From positions 1 to 64,000 of the forward strand of contig JASWJB010000188.1 in the NCBI GenBank assembly GCA_032433595.1: a DNA stretch of 64,000 bases. The letters are read 5' to 3'. A model generated the notes under the pieces. The model was not told the DNA's origin and searched no databases. It worked only from the letters and a program-made list of their open reading frames with translations. The stretch's first letter is position 1; the number at the start of each line of letters is the position of its first letter. Shown here in pieces: positions 21,451 to 33,414 of the stretch. A program made the translations under genes and the position numbers. This DNA comes from Conoideocrella luteorostrata. Lineage: Eukaryota > Ascomycota > Sordariomycetes > Hypocreales > Clavicipitaceae.

Positions 21451-24400
21451 TCATGACTGGGTGGTGTCCTCAACCGGAGGACAGGTGCAGAAAAGGTTTG
21501 TGTCGCCGTAGGCTGCAACACACGTTAGTTTCGTATTACCACGCCATTAGATGTCCCCAACTTACTGTCATCAACACGAGTCACTGTGGGCCAAAACTTC
21601 TTCTCCATCAGGTAGGGAAGAGGGTAGGCAGCCTTTTGGCGAGAGTAGGGTCGGTCCCACTTGCCCTCGCCATCTCCCACGATCAGATCTTTCTGAGTGT
21701 GGGGGGAGTTGCGGAGAACATTTCCTTGGCGAGGCTGCTTGCCTTCCTCAATCTCCCGAATCTCCTCCCTGATGCTGATCAAAGCATCCGCGAAGCGATC
21801 AAGCTCCTCTTTGCTCTCGCTCTCCGTGGGCTCAACCATGAGTGTGTTGGGCACAGGCCAGCTCATGGTGGGGGAGTGGAAACCGTAGTCCTGAAGACGC
21901 TTGGCGATATCAGGAACCTCGATGCCGGCAGTCTTGCCGAAAGGTCTGGCATCAATGATGAATTCGTGAGCGCAGCGACCATTGTCGTTGGTGTAGAGAA
22001 TCGGGTAATGGTCCTTGAGTCGGGCAAGGAGGTAGTTTGCATTGAGAAGAGCCATGCTTGTCGCCTTGCGAAGACCTTTGTCACCTATTTACAACATGTC
22101 AGTAGAAATTCAACAGGTACACTGTTCGACTATCCACCTACCCATAGTAGCAATGTAAGCCCAGCTGATGGGAACAATGCTGGCACTACCGAAAGAAGCG
22201 CTCGAAACAGGGGTCTGGCTATCCTTGTGAGGGAGGAAAGGCTCCAGGTGAGACTTGACGCAGATGGGGCCGATTCCAGGACCACCACCGCCGTGAGGGA
22301 TACAGAAGGTCTTGTGAAGGTTGAGATGGCAAACATCGGCGCCGAGAGCTCCAGGAGAGGTAAGACCGATCTGGGCGTTCATGTTGGCACCGTCCATGTA
22401 AACTTGGCCACCGTGGGCGTGGACAATCTCGCAAGCTTTACGAACACCAGGCTCAAAGACACCGTAGGTGCTGGGATAGGTGACCATGAAAGCACCAAGC
22501 TCCTTCTCATGTTTTTTGCACTTGGCCTCGAGATCGGCAAGATCCAGGTTACCTGTGGTGGTATCACACTTGATGGGGACAACACGCATGCCGACCATGG
22601 CAGCTGAGGCAGGGTTGGTACCGTGAGCAGAGACGGGAATCAAGCAAATGTCACGCTTAGGTCCAGGCTGCCGCTCGTGGTACTTGCGGATAGCTCGCAG
22701 ACCCGCGAACTCGCCCTGGGCACCAGAATTGGGCTGCAGGGAAGTGGCATCCATACCAGTCAGGGCAGCTAGCTGTGCAGACGTGGCGCTGAACAACTTC
22801 TGATATCCCTTGTAGCTGCTTACAGGAGCATGGGGGTGGATATTGGAGCTCAGATCATGGCCGATGAGCTCCATCTGAGTAGTTCCGTTGAGCTTCATGG
22901 TGCAAGAACCCAGGGGGATCATGGAGTGAACAAGAGAAAGATCCTTGGACTGGAGCTGATAAATGTATCGCAGCATTTCCGTCTCACTGTGGTGAGTGTT
23001 AAAGACAGGGTGGGTCAGGTAGCTAGACTCGCGACGGACGACATCAGGAATCTCCTTGACAACCTCCTCCATAGACGGCTTCCATCCTTCAGTCCAGAAC
23101 TTGTGAGCAATTTCAAGGTTGCGGTCGGTGTGGTTCTTTTTGGCGACTGCCTGCAACGCCTCAACGATGCGAACATAAGTATCCAGAGTAAAGGTAGTGG
23201 GAACTGCGAGAACAACCTCGGTTTTGGTCCAAGCCTTTCCACCGCTGATTCCTCGCTCGAGGAGCTCCTTACGGAGAGCCTGGCAAGCATTGGGCTCCTC
23301 AAAACTGATAGTGACAGTGTCCGACAGGACGCGACCCTTGGGGTCAAGAGTGGCGGTAGGAACAGTGAGACCATAGTGCTGAGCAGCAGACTGGATCATG
23401 CGAGAGTAACGCAAGTTATTCAGAGCCATCTCCTTGAGCTGGGCGGGGCCGTGGTAAATAGCGTACATAGCAGCCATGTTAGCCAAGAGTGCCTGTGCGG
23501 TGCAGACATTGCTGGTAGCTTTTTCACGACGAATGTGCTGTTCACGGGTCTGAAGAGCCAATCGAAGGGCGGGTCCTCCGGTACGGTCCTTGGAAACACC
23601 AATGATGCGTCCGGGCAGACGACGTTTACTAGATTCCTTAACAGCCATGAAGGCAGCGTGAGGGCCACCGAAGCCCAGAGGGACACCGAATCGCTGAGAG
23701 TTACCGAAAGCAACATCAGCACCCCATTCGCCAGGGGGCGTCAGGAGCGTCAGAGCAGACAGGTCGGTGGCGACGCTGAAGAGGGTACCCTGCTTGTGTG
23801 CAACATTGGCAAGCTCACGGAAATCACCGACACCGCCGTTGGTGTCAGGGTACTGAGCCAAGACACCAACCAAGTCGTCGCCGAGATCCTGGATCTTCTT
23901 GATGGCATCGGGGGCAGACAAGTCCAAAATCTCAAGGCGGATGCCAAAGCCTTCTGCGCGGCCTTGCATGACCCGGTAAGTAGCATCGTGGACGAGGTGG
24001 GACACAATATAGGTCTTGCCAGGGCGCTTGGCACGAGACGTAGGAAGGTTGCCCAGAGACATGGTCATTGCCTCGGCGGCAGCGGTACCTTCGTCAAGTA
24101 AACTCGCGTTGGCGACAGGCAGACCAGTGAGGTCGGAGACCATGGTCTGGAAGTTGAGCAGTGACTGAAGACGGCCCTGGCTGATCTCAGCCTGGTACGG
24201 GGTGTAGCTGGTATACCACGCAGGGTTTTCGAGAACATTTCGCTTGATAACCCCAGGGATTTCAACTGGATAGTAACCTCCACCATTCATCCACGTGTGG
24301 ATTTCGTTCTGCGCATGCATGGCCTTGAAAGCTTCAGCCACACCAGACTCGCTGTAAGTCTTTGGCTGGATAGTCTTCTGCGGAGGAAGCATAATGTCTT

Positions 24401-24770
24401 TGGGGATGACCTGGGCAAGAAATGCATCCAGAGACTCGGCGCCAGGCCCCAGCTGCTTGAGCATGGCGGGAATATCCTCGTCGCGAGGACCAATGTGTCG
24501 TGCAGTGAAGTCCATCCATGGTTCAGGATTCTCGGCACTCGTCTTCTGCATGTCCTGGTAAGCCGGGTCTTTGCGAAGGGACTCTAATTGGGCCTTGCGA
24601 GGCTCGGTAGGAGAGCTCGCGGCCTTGCTGGTCAGCGAGAAGTTTCGTGAGGCAGCGGAACGAGCAAATGGAGAGCGCGCAGTGAAGCTGGCCGACATTG
24701 CAGCGCGGCTAACAACCGCGGTCGAGGAGCGCAGAGGCGCCCCTCGAGCGAGAGCCAGTCTCGAGGCCAT
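21451..24770 (-). CDS. GCV2: Glycine dehydrogenase (decarboxylating), P-protein, mitochondrial
   Basis: Exons 24770-22142, 22084-21566 and 21512-21451 encode 1069 residues. The first true ATG is at 24770; the frame extends three codons upstream only through a TTG. The N-terminus, [16 protein letters not shown] followed by Arg/Ser/Ala-rich sequence, is a mitochondrial presequence. Both halves of the P-protein fold are present. The PLP lysine lies in [16 protein letters not shown] near residue 820, followed by a glycine-rich loop. The P-protein decarboxylates glycine and passes the aminomethyl group to the lipoyl H-protein in the matrix, the first step of the glycine cleavage system. The last two exons supply [21 protein letters not shown] and the end [10 protein letters not shown]. 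Very long antisense open frames (up to 423 codons) are side effects of its codon bias. It is divergent from TOM5. Confidence 0.97.
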
Positions 24771-25841
24771 TGCTTGCAAAATCGCAATGGGATTTCTGAC
24801 TCTGCGACCCTGTTCGAATGTGCAGAACGGTCCGGGTTTCGTTGGCAGAGTTGAGAGGGGTTACTTTTGCCAATTGAGTGTTTCAAACTTTTTTCCCTCT
24901 GTCGCGCACTCGAGATCCGAGCGATAACCAGCGTGTCCCGCGATGGTCTAAAGCCGAGAATATTCAGCCGGTGGCAAGACTAGCAACGATTTGCGGCCGG
25001 GCTCGCAGCTGCGCTCGGCAACAAAAGATGCTTCCGCAGTTCGCTCTACCACTGTGACCGCAAAGAAGCAAACTATCGATGCAAAGAAATAAGTGAAAAA
25101 TGGAAGCAGAAGAGATCGTGGGAAGAGCAGAAGAAAGAAAAAAAGATAGTCCGGCGGACAGCACCGGGCTGCAGTGTAAGTAAGAATCGGCTCGTTTGCC
25201 GTAGCTCGTGACGGCAATGTTTGTGCGTCGCCGGATCCCGCTTTATCGGCTAGTGCAGGGATTTTTTTCGTCGCCCCTGCTGTTTAAGTTCTTTATCTCT
25301 CGTCATCGCCAGATATGACCGGATAACGACGCCATAGCACAAAGAAAAAGAGTGCGTCTGGGCATTCCCATCCCCAGGCGGCGGCTCTGAGTGGCGCTCC
25401 CCCCCCAATCTAGCCCCAGAATGTCTCCAATCGCCCCCCAAGATGGTCCCTCCAATGGTCGTCCAGGCGGTTGGGCCGCGGTGGTCCAAGGCATGCCACT
25501 GCTGTCGTTTAGCGGTAGAGTCTGCTGCCCGCTGACACATCAAAGACACGCAGCATTTGCCTAGTATGACATCGGGAGCACTCGGGCAGGTGCAGGGCGA
25601 CGCAACTGCCTCTTACGGTGCCAGTGCCCACACCAAGCGAACCAGCCAGCGACTAGTCGGCGTGAGGACCCGCATTTGCCAGTTGTAAATTTTACCCTCT
25701 GGCCTACGAGCTTGTCGCCTCCAACACCATCTCACGGCCGAAGTCGCCCTATTTTTTACGTAAATAGCCCAACCTCCCAGCCAAAACGTTACGCAACAAA
25801 TCGCTTTTGCCCTTTCCAACAGCCCATTACCGATATTCACA
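24771..25841. promoter_or_regulatory. Divergent promoter region GCV2 / TOM5
   Basis: About 1.07 kb between two divergent mitochondrial-protein genes. No coding feature is supported. Short C-rich runs occur around 25400-25440. No factor site can be named with confidence. Confidence 0.5.
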
Positions 25842-26184
25842 ATGTTTGGAGGATGTACGTCTACCGCGCTGTCCCGCGCCGCGCCCTGGCGCCCATAAAC
25901 CATTGGGTAATCAGTTGGGTAATAGCTAGCTGACATATTTTTTGTTGCCGTTTAGTCGCCCCCCCGCAACAATCCGCCGAGGAGATCCGCGCCATGGAGG
26001 CTGAGGCCACCTTTACTGTACAGCAGGTCGTCGCGACTGCCTTTGCGCTGTATCTTTGTATGTTATCTTGCCCATAGATTGGCGACATCGATGATGATGT
26101 GCCCCCAGTTCATGGCTGCCGAAGTGTACTGACCGACATATCATAGCTCCTTTTGCCATCGACATGGCGAGCCGAATTTTGTAA
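25842..26184 (+). CDS. TOM5: Mitochondrial import receptor subunit Tom5
   Basis: A tiny gene of three exons, 25842-25854 (13 nt), 25956-26057 and 26147-26184, encoding 50 residues. It is too fragmented to appear as an open reading frame. The product starts MFGGFAPPQQSAEEIRAMEA, continues EAEATFTVQQVVATAFALYL as the single membrane segment, and ends SPFAIDMASRIL. This matches the Tom5 layout: a short acidic cytosolic N-terminus and a C-terminal tail anchor. Tom5 is a small subunit of the outer-membrane TOM complex that helps pass precursors to the Tom40 channel. Donors are GTACGT and GTATGT, acceptors TTTAG and CATAG. All three exons join in frame and give a family-length protein. Confidence 0.88.
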
Positions 26185-26802
26185 ATCGCTCTGAGCTCCT
26201 TGTCTCCTCCGTTGAACGAGGGCTCTTAAGTGAGGAGGCCGATCTGTCAAATTTTCATCATCATGGTGTCGCCATGCGTTGCGGATCGCAAAAACAGGAG
26301 CCTAATCACCTGCCCGATGTACGATAGAGACCTTGAAAATTTTGATTAGATGGGATACCTGTACGGAGTAGTCTGTACCATGTTAGAAACGACAACGGAT
26401 TTTACGTCGAAATGCCATTCTGCTTGGCCACCGAATAGAAAATAATATGCAGACCGATGCTTCTTCCTGCGTGTTCCTTAAGTTGCGCCATACTGGGCAA
26501 GACTTGCATGAGCTGCAGGAGCTTCAGCTTCCTACATGCACTACCGGCAAGGCTTGGGCGTCGATCCGATTTCAGATGTCCAACGATTACTACCGCTTGT
26601 CATTGACTCAACCTAACGCCTGTGCGGCAAACTGTAATAAAAATCGTGTTACCAACCCTCACAAACCCCCCTTTTGCATTGTACACAGAATTGCTCTAGC
26701 TTTTCTTCATGAAATAATGATACCCATTCCTCTTGCCAAACTCTATCAACACGTTGTAGTTGGCAGCCTCTGTCAACATTATCCGGCTGCAATTTATCTT
26801 TT
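26185..26802. other. Convergent intergenic region TOM5 / NUP57
   Basis: About 620 bp between two 3' ends. It contains one exact TACGGAGTA at 26362-26370. The 147-codon plus-strand frame at 26447-26890 overlaps the antisense of the nucleoporin's last exon and shows no domain. Confidence 0.55.
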
Positions 26803-27932
26803 TCATCTTAATTTTGAGTTTCCATTGCGGCTCTTGTCCCACTGCTCGAAATCAACACCGAGAGCTTCCAGCTCCTTCTTCAGATGCTGAAGCTGTTTTT
26901 CGTAATCCTCCAAGACCTATATTTAAGTTAGCAGCTAGTTCATTGATAACATTGGGGTTTGTGTCGCGTGAAATCTTACCCTCTTTGCCTTTACCTCAGT
27001 CTCTGGATCCAAGCTCTGGCCATCTTGACCTGATGGTTTGTCGAGCTCCTTATTCAAGCGATCCGAGTAACCCCTCAACACAATCAAGCGACTCCATAGC
27101 TCCTCTTCTCTGGCCCCCAACGCTGGATCTTGGACCTCTCTCTCCAAGGTCTGCAACCTATTTTTGAGATCATCCTCGTCGCCACTCAGTGCATAGCCCC
27201 GGTTTCGCAGAATCTGTACCTTGGCTGCCAGGGCCAAGCATCTCTCGCTTATAGCTGTCTGTCGTCTCCGCGCTGCCATAGCTCGTACTTCGGTTTCCAG
27301 CTCATGACGCTGCAAGATGGCGTCAAGGCTACCATTGACTTGATGCAAGCGCGTATTGAACTCGGAAATGGCTCTCTTTTGAGTCTTGAGACGATCCGCG
27401 ACTCCGGTATATCCCGAGCAAAGAACAGGCATAAATCCCGGCGCAGGTTTGTTCTGAAGAGCTTCTTCCCACTCGCTAGGGTCCTCGTGTGGTTGCGGCT
27501 TGTAAAAGGGGATGTGTGCTTCGTCGACTTTGTTGTAAAAGTAGTGCTTGAAAACGCAGCTTGGGCTGGCTGGGTCCCATTTCTCTGTAACGAGCTTGAT
27601 TTGGTCCAGGATGGGTTTTTGGTCTAGCAAAAGATTAGCAGGCATCCCGAGCCTCACAAACAACACAGTAGGGCATACATACGAGGCGTTTCTTTTCCGG
27701 GCTGCCATAACGAACTTGATAGCTGAGCTTGTGATTGGGCCAAGGCTGGCATTTGCTGAACTTGTTGCTGCTGTGCCATCATGGAGTTGCCCATGGTGCT
27801 GGACTGTTGGCCACCCATAGTCTGGCCGAAGACACTGCCCGTCTGCTGGGTCGCTTGGGTTTGCTGTGCAGGTTGGGACTGTCCAAACAGGCCACCGGAG
27901 CCCATAGGCTTGGGCTGTCCAAAGAGCGACAT
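26803..27932 (-). CDS. FG nucleoporin Nup57/Nup54 family
   Basis: Exons 27932-27683, 27623-26980 and 26916-26803 encode 335 residues. The first 80 residues are Gln/Gly-rich with FG repeats (SLFGQ, GGLFGQ, GSVFGQ). Then comes the Nup54 alpha-helical region: PILDQIKLVTEKWDPASPSC, FKHYFYNKVDEAHIPFYKPQ and EWEEALQNKPAPGFMPVLCS. Long coiled coils run through the middle and the end, and the last exon adds VLEDYEKQLQHLKKELEALG. The Nup62-Nup54-Nup58 type subcomplex lines the central channel of the nuclear pore; Nup57 is the yeast name of this subunit. The join PHQKP at the first intron is the least certain point; the acceptor was chosen to keep frame. It is divergent from the complex I gene, 475 bp away. 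Confidence 0.88.
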
Positions 27933-28407
27933 GTTGGTGAGGTCGGGCGGTGCCTTGATGGAGCCTCACCGTTGGAGGCCGACGAAGTTGCAGGCCGCAG
28001 ATGCAATGCGGTCAGTCGCGCAAGTGTGTGAGCAGTTGCAGGATTCGTGCGGCGGCATCAACAGGCCAATGGTGCCTGTAATGTACGTCGTGTATGAATA
28101 TGAGATGTGCCGGGGTGCGCAGAGCTGTGCTTCCTTTCTGGCAGCAGCTTTTTGTTGATGGCGCGCCGGCCAAAATAACCACGGGCTGTCTGTCGACTTT
28201 GTTCATTCGCCCACCCAGTAAGCTACCCATCTGCCACAGTGGCTGGTGCAAAAACTGCCGCCTCGTCGGCCAGACCAATTCTCGACCCAGCCAGCCAATC
28301 ACAGCTCTCCAATTCCAACCTCACCTCAAATTCCAGCTTCCAGCGATCGCGCCAGTCCTATCAACTCATCCCCAGCTCGACAAAAGGTCAGCTCCAACAC
28401 AGACACG
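27933..28407. promoter_or_regulatory. Divergent promoter NUP57 / NDUFA8
   Basis: 475 bp between two divergent start codons, so both promoters lie here. No coding feature seen; a GCCAATCAC sequence (CCAAT-box-like) occurs near 28305. Its use is inference. Confidence 0.45.
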
Positions 28408-29304
28408 ATGGCGACCCGACGATCTCAGTATGTTTTACCCGACAGCTTATGTTCTCTTCCTGCACGGTTGAGCGGGTCCTAGCCCAACCGATGAGCCACC
28501 AAGACGGGGGGCCAGAAGAACACTAGAGGGCTAACGATGAAGTGCAGGTTCCATCAGGAAGTCCTCATCGACACCACGCCGCTCCCCGACGACATCCCCG
28601 CCGTCAAGGAAGTCGGTGCCAGCTCTGCGCCCCTATTGTCAGCGTCTTTCTTCATCGGCGCCCGATGCCGCGACTACAACGATGACTACATGCAGTGCAA
28701 GACGGACAATCCCGGCCGCGGCGAGTTCGACTGCATGAAGGAAGGACGCCGAGTTACTCGCTGCGCCTCCAGTGTGTACGTTACGACTTCTACTGTCATC
28801 ACTGTTTTATCTGTTTCAAGATGAATGCGCACTCTTGAGGACACGACACCAAGGGCCCCGTGCTTCATTGAGGAACAGTCGTCAGACTAAAGACCTCGAA
28901 TGCTGACACAATACGGGAATAGGCTCAAGGATATTAACACCCACTGCTTGGCCGAGTTCCGCAAGCATTGGGAATGCCTCGACGACCGGAATCAGCAGCT
29001 CTGGCAGTGCCGCCCTGCTGAGTGGAAGCTGAATAAGTGTGTTTTCGATAACCTGGTACGCTGCGATACCTCTCCTCCACATCTTACGATGTTCCATTGA
29101 ATACATGGCTCGTGGTTTCGATTTATCAAGTTACTAATTTTTATTTTTTTTCTATTTCTCAAGAAAATGGAGAAGAAGATCCCCAACCAGCCCACGAACG
29201 TTACCCCCGTCGAGCTGCGGCAAAAGCAGATTTTTGCCGACGTACGCATTGGTCCTGGTGACGGCAAGCCTTTCGTTGCAGGACAGTCTGAGGCGAAGCA
29301 ATAG
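28408..29304 (+). CDS. NADH:ubiquinone oxidoreductase subunit NDUFA8 (20.8 kDa type)
   Basis: Exons 28408-28427 (20 nt), 28548-28775, 28923-29055 and 29164-29304 encode 173 residues. The protein carries four CX9C motifs, making twin CHCH domains: CRDYNDDYMQC, CMKEGRRVTRC, CLAEFRKHWEC and CRPAEWKLNKC. The start MATRRSQFHQEVLIDTTPLP and these motifs match the NDUFA8 / N. crassa NUO-20.8 accessory subunit of complex I. The subunit is imported into the intermembrane space by the Mia40 disulfide relay and binds the membrane-arm side of complex I. Each intron has a proper donor (GTATGT, GTACGT, GTACGC) and acceptor, and all joins keep frame. The six-codon first exon is easily missed. Confidence 0.93.
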
Positions 29305-30094
29305 GATGGTTTGGGGGGGTCTTTCAGGATGCACCGTGTATATTTTGATTCAATTGAACAGTAAACTGTCTGACACTGGAATTTGTCGTAATATGTGATT
29401 GTACGGGAGCGACTTGCGCATCACAGCCAGTAGACTGCAGTGGAGATAAGTACTAAGATATATTGCGTTCATCTGAGCAGATTATATCAGGTGGCCTCTT
29501 GTTTTCTTGGCAGATGTACGGAAATGCTACCGCAGGCATCGTCATCTGCTCTGAATGCACTGGTCGGCTCTTCACATCAGATATAAAAATATAAATCGTC
29601 TTACATCAACTAGGAGCTCTAAGCCCACTACATGAATGGTTCGACGATCCCACCAGAATTCGGCAAGAGCCGGCTCGGATTCAGACCGCATGCGCCAAGG
29701 ATATACACATAGACGGCAGTGACCGCCACGGAGCGGCTATGTCTATAGGCCCGCAGCATCATTTGGAGTAACAACAATTATCAGATCCTGTGTTGTACAT
29801 ATGCCTGCGACATGACGGAACCTCGCCGCCAACAGATAAGATATGCGCGCATGTTGGTTTGATGTCCGTCAGCTTACGCCGTTAGGCTATCCGCCTTTCA
29901 AGGCAGCGCGCTTCGGGACATACTGCATCAGGATACATTAGAGTAATGTTGCCGTCAGACTTAGTAAGATAGATCTGCATATACTGAAGTTCGACCAGAA
30001 AGACTGAGTTTTGGAATTCCAATATACAGCAGTGACTTGATAGTCTGGGAGCTGGCTTATTGAACGTGTCCAGCAAATTTTGTAAGACACATAA

Positions 30095-30146
30095 ACACAC
30101 ACACACACACATATATATATATATGTATGTATGTATGTATGTATAT
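30095..30146. repeat. Compound microsatellite (AC)n(AT)n(GTAT)n
   Basis: About eight AC units, then about seven AT units, then five or so GTAT units, contiguous and read directly. It ends about 90 bp before the start codon of the secreted cysteine-rich protein, so length changes could affect its promoter. Confidence 0.9.
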
Positions 30147-30150
30147 AAGG
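30142..30150 (+). promoter_or_regulatory. Probable TATA box of secreted-peptide gene
   Basis: TATATAAGG lies 87 bp upstream of the ATG at 30237, at the end of the microsatellite. Spacing and sequence suit a TATA element for a strongly regulated small gene. This is inferred from position only. Confidence 0.5.
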
Positions 30151-30236
30151 ATCACTGTTTTCTCATCAGATATGTATAAGACAGCACTCTCAAAATCATA
30201 CCTTTGTAAGAAGCTTACAACCTTTATTCCGAAACT

Positions 30237-30545
30237 ATGAAGTTAAGCATATTTGTAAGCCGTCAACGGCCCCCTATTGCACTGCGTTATTGCTAATTCT
30301 GTTGCAAGGCTGTCGTGTATGCATTGACCCAGGCGGTCTACTCTGCGCCTGTGGCTGGTGAACCCCAAGACGATGCTCTTGATATAGACAAGCGCAAAGA
30401 CTGTCCGGGCGGAAGTTTCTTCAATTGTTACCAGACGCAGGCGAGCGTGTGCCCAATTGGATGCCTAAGACCGCAAGGGAAGTTGAGTTGCATCATGAAG
30501 TGCCAGCAGAGGGCGTTTAAGAACTGTCGGCAGTATTGTGGATAA
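30237..30545 (+). CDS. Small secreted cysteine-rich protein precursor, 8 Cys
   Basis: Exons 30237-30254 (18 nt) and 30309-30545 encode 84 residues. Residues 1-19 (MKLSIFAVVYALTQAVYSA) are a signal peptide. An acidic propeptide follows (PVAGEPQDDALDID) and ends in KR, a Kex2-type cleavage site. The mature part, about 48 residues, has eight cysteines in the pattern C-x7-C-x7-C-x3-C-x8-C-x3-C-x7-C-x3-C, is basic and lacks a membrane segment. The two central CX3C pairs separated by eight residues resemble a helical-hairpin disulfide scaffold. Cysteine number, size and processing suit a secreted effector, a defence peptide or a similar factor. The target is unknown and no family was recognised. 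The six-codon first exon is supported by donor GTAAGC and acceptor GCAAG, which place the signal peptide in frame. It lies at the edge of a gene-poor block. Confidence 0.78.
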
Positions 30546-33379
30546 GTGATGGTAGGAAGTTACCATGGGCAATTTAGTGAGTGGAGTGTCATGATGGGCG
30601 TGTGATGAAACGGAAACACGTGTATATACATTGAGGTCATCGAGGGTTAGGAGTTAAAGACAGCATTCATTCTTACAAGATAGCTATTGGGAGTGGTAGA
30701 TGATGTCGCCGTGAGACTCCCATGTACACTGCCCCTGGCGGGGAGAGAAAGTCACCAACAGACCAGTCTTGCAAAATTCCAAAAGAGTTATGTCGTGTGA
30801 TGTACTCTGTTTTCTTGTAAGGGTTTTTAAGTCTGGCCCCTAATGCACAACAATGACCATCCTCTAGAACCACAGGTTTATGTGCCTCCGCTTCCGCTTC
30901 CGCTGCATTTTTTGAGACAGTCTACGAGCGTAAGTTGCTGCCAGTAGCATATGACTACTCGCGAGGTCTATAAGTACGAAAAAGGATCGCTGGCTGTTGG
31001 GGGCTTGTTAAATTCCCCTATCCTATGCACTTTCTATATGGGAGGTTGCGGACTCTAGCAGCGACTCGTCAAGTCCTGATGTCTAGAGTTAACACGTTTT
31101 GTAAGTTTAATTCCTTTCCGAGTATACTCAAACTATATTTATGTATTTTATCCGCCGCCTGATCTCGACAACTGCGGCACAACCTGAATGTCTTTCTGAT
31201 TGGCAAATGATAAATAACTCGCCCAATAGTGAACGGCATACAGCAACACACAAAGCTTTTAGACGCCAACGCTGCCGCGAGCACACACGCTGGTAGAAGA
31301 ACTGACATGGTCCTATGTTGAATTTCACTTCATTGCCAAGCTAATCCTATATTAGCTCTTCAAATCCAAATGGTCTAATAATATGTGACGCCTTTATCAC
31401 TCGGACACATCCTACCCTATACATCACGCACCATCACAAACACACACCCGATGTCAGTCGCTCAACTCAGCACACCTTCCATTCTCACTCATCTTGTACA
31501 GCCATCAACACAATTTAGTACCACCCGATCGCCGCGTAATTGTGTACAATACAACATAACACAATCTTTGGTACTTTCATCTAAGACAATTTCTTCCCTG
31601 TCAAAATACATACACAAAAAGCCCCCGATAAGACCCCAGAAACAACGCCGCATAACGTTTCACCACAAGGATCAGCGGCAAGCCCGACGATCATCAAAAT
31701 TTATGCACACAATCATCCGACAAGCGGCAGCCAGGCCCTAGTAGATGGGTGCAATCCTACTGGTTTACGTGGTTTTATTGGACATGAGATGAAACAAAGG
31801 CGTTTTTGCTTTCTTGCTCTCGGCGTGGTAAGAAATTGTGGATTTGGTTTTGCAGGGTGGGTGGCACCGCGTGCATTGTTCGAGTATCTCATTTTTTCTT
31901 TTTCCCGCGGAGGACGTACAATTCGGCATCTGGATCTTGGATAACTAACTAACTAGTTACCTATCCAACTAAGATATGTGGTACGTGCATTGGCCAATGT
32001 GTCGGGATGGGGAGAATTTTGTGGTTGATGCTTGTTGGTGCCCACGTGGACGGATGTTCCGTGAGTGGCAAGGACATGCTCCCAAATGTTGGGATGACTT
32101 GTCGGAGCACTGTGAGATTACAACAGTAATGCAACAATGGGCGGGAAAGAGGAGTAGGCTTTTCGTGACCACAATTTGTGGTTCGTACCTGAGAGCCTCT
32201 ATGCTGCGGTGTAGGCTTACTGTAAAATCCTGGCAGACGAAAGTGTTGAGTTTCAGCAAGGATGGGTACGTATGGTTCGAGCCAGCCGCGCTGCGTCGTG
32301 GTACACCAAGCAGGTTTTCTGATCGTTTGCTAGTACAGCTACGGAATAATGCAGTTTGTCAAACGAATATCTATGCAATATGTATTCCCGAACGCCGTAT
32401 ACCCGCCCCGTGCTGTAGTTGACTGTAGTACTTGTACTCCGTACTGGCACCCGTACAGAAACCGGGCGGGGGCAATCTTCACTTGTTGCTCTTATGTCTC
32501 ATTTATTTAATGCATGGGCCAGAGTTCCCGTGCCTGCAAGTCATGGCTCGCGGCTGCCTGGGGAACAAATAACTGTGATATGGGATGACAGGCCCGACTT
32601 CCATCCCAAATTCGGCTGGGATTGATGGAACTGCAGTGGCGAGGTTTCGCCACCTCGCGCTCCGTTACATCACGTGGTGCACCGAACCTTCCGGAGTAAT
32701 TCAATGCTCATAGACATGAACGACGACATCCGGCTGTTGGCAGAGGCCTTGTGCTGCCATGTGCTCCAAGTGTAGCAAATATATTAAAGTCTCCTCTGCT
32801 GGACAAGGGCAAGGAGATGCAGGCGCCAATCATTCCGCTGCCTTGTTATTCTTGATGAAACATTGGCAGGCCACGTATTCAGAGGGAGCAGTTAGCCCGT
32901 TAATATAAATTAATCAAAGGGCGAGCCAAATGAACTTGAGAAACCGCAGCCCAACTGACGTCAACTCGCAGCACCAGAAGGAACAAAGGGAGCCCCCAGC
33001 CGTACACCACGCGAGCTCCTGTCCGGCAAAAACGGCTCTGTGGAGACACGGCCAGGGGTGCCGATAGGGGGGCTGACAGCTTTCCCCCAAAAACCAATTT
33101 GTGTGGAGTACGGAGCACTGAGAAAAGCATCGTCGGCTTCATGGCCGCAAGTTGCGGCCTCGGTTTCAAAACTCCATTCTTTGCCCCATTTCGTTGTTCA
33201 AGAAGACCAATATCCAATGCATCCATATGTAACCCCTCACTTGGACACAAAGTTTGCTTGAAGAATCACGCGAACCCATAAACTGGCATTCTTCGCGTTT
33301 CTTGTATGTCCTTGTGTCCAATCGTGATGCAATCAAGCCCAGCGAGACCATGAGTCTGATGCATGGTTATTGATGCCTA

Positions 33380-33414
33380 TTTTTTTTTCTTTTTTTTAAA
33401 AAAAAAAAAAAAAA
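33380..33414. repeat. Poly(T)-poly(A) junction
   Basis: T8-C-T8 or so is directly followed by about 17 A, so the two halves are self-complementary. A similar junction (T20-A11) lies at 41751-41781. It is non-coding and inside the gene-poor block. Confidence 0.85.

Larger units (their letters stand above)
29305..30236. other. Intergenic, with compound microsatellite
   Basis: About 930 bp between the complex I gene and the secreted-peptide gene. No gene is supported. The right end holds an (AC)n(AT)n(GTAT)n repeat and a TATA-like sequence that probably belong to the next gene's promoter. Confidence 0.55.

Noticed and set aside
22830..24101. 423-codon plus-strand open frame antisense to GCV2 (and a 384-codon one at 21453-22607)
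   Set aside because: They lie opposite a certain, codon-biased gene, lack recognisable domains, and start and stop without splice or promoter signals. Biased third positions suppress stops on the other strand.
31976..32422. 148-codon plus-strand frame with several Cys and Trp
   Set aside because: It starts at an isolated ATG, has no recognisable family and ends in a TACTCCGTA-bearing stretch; likely chance.
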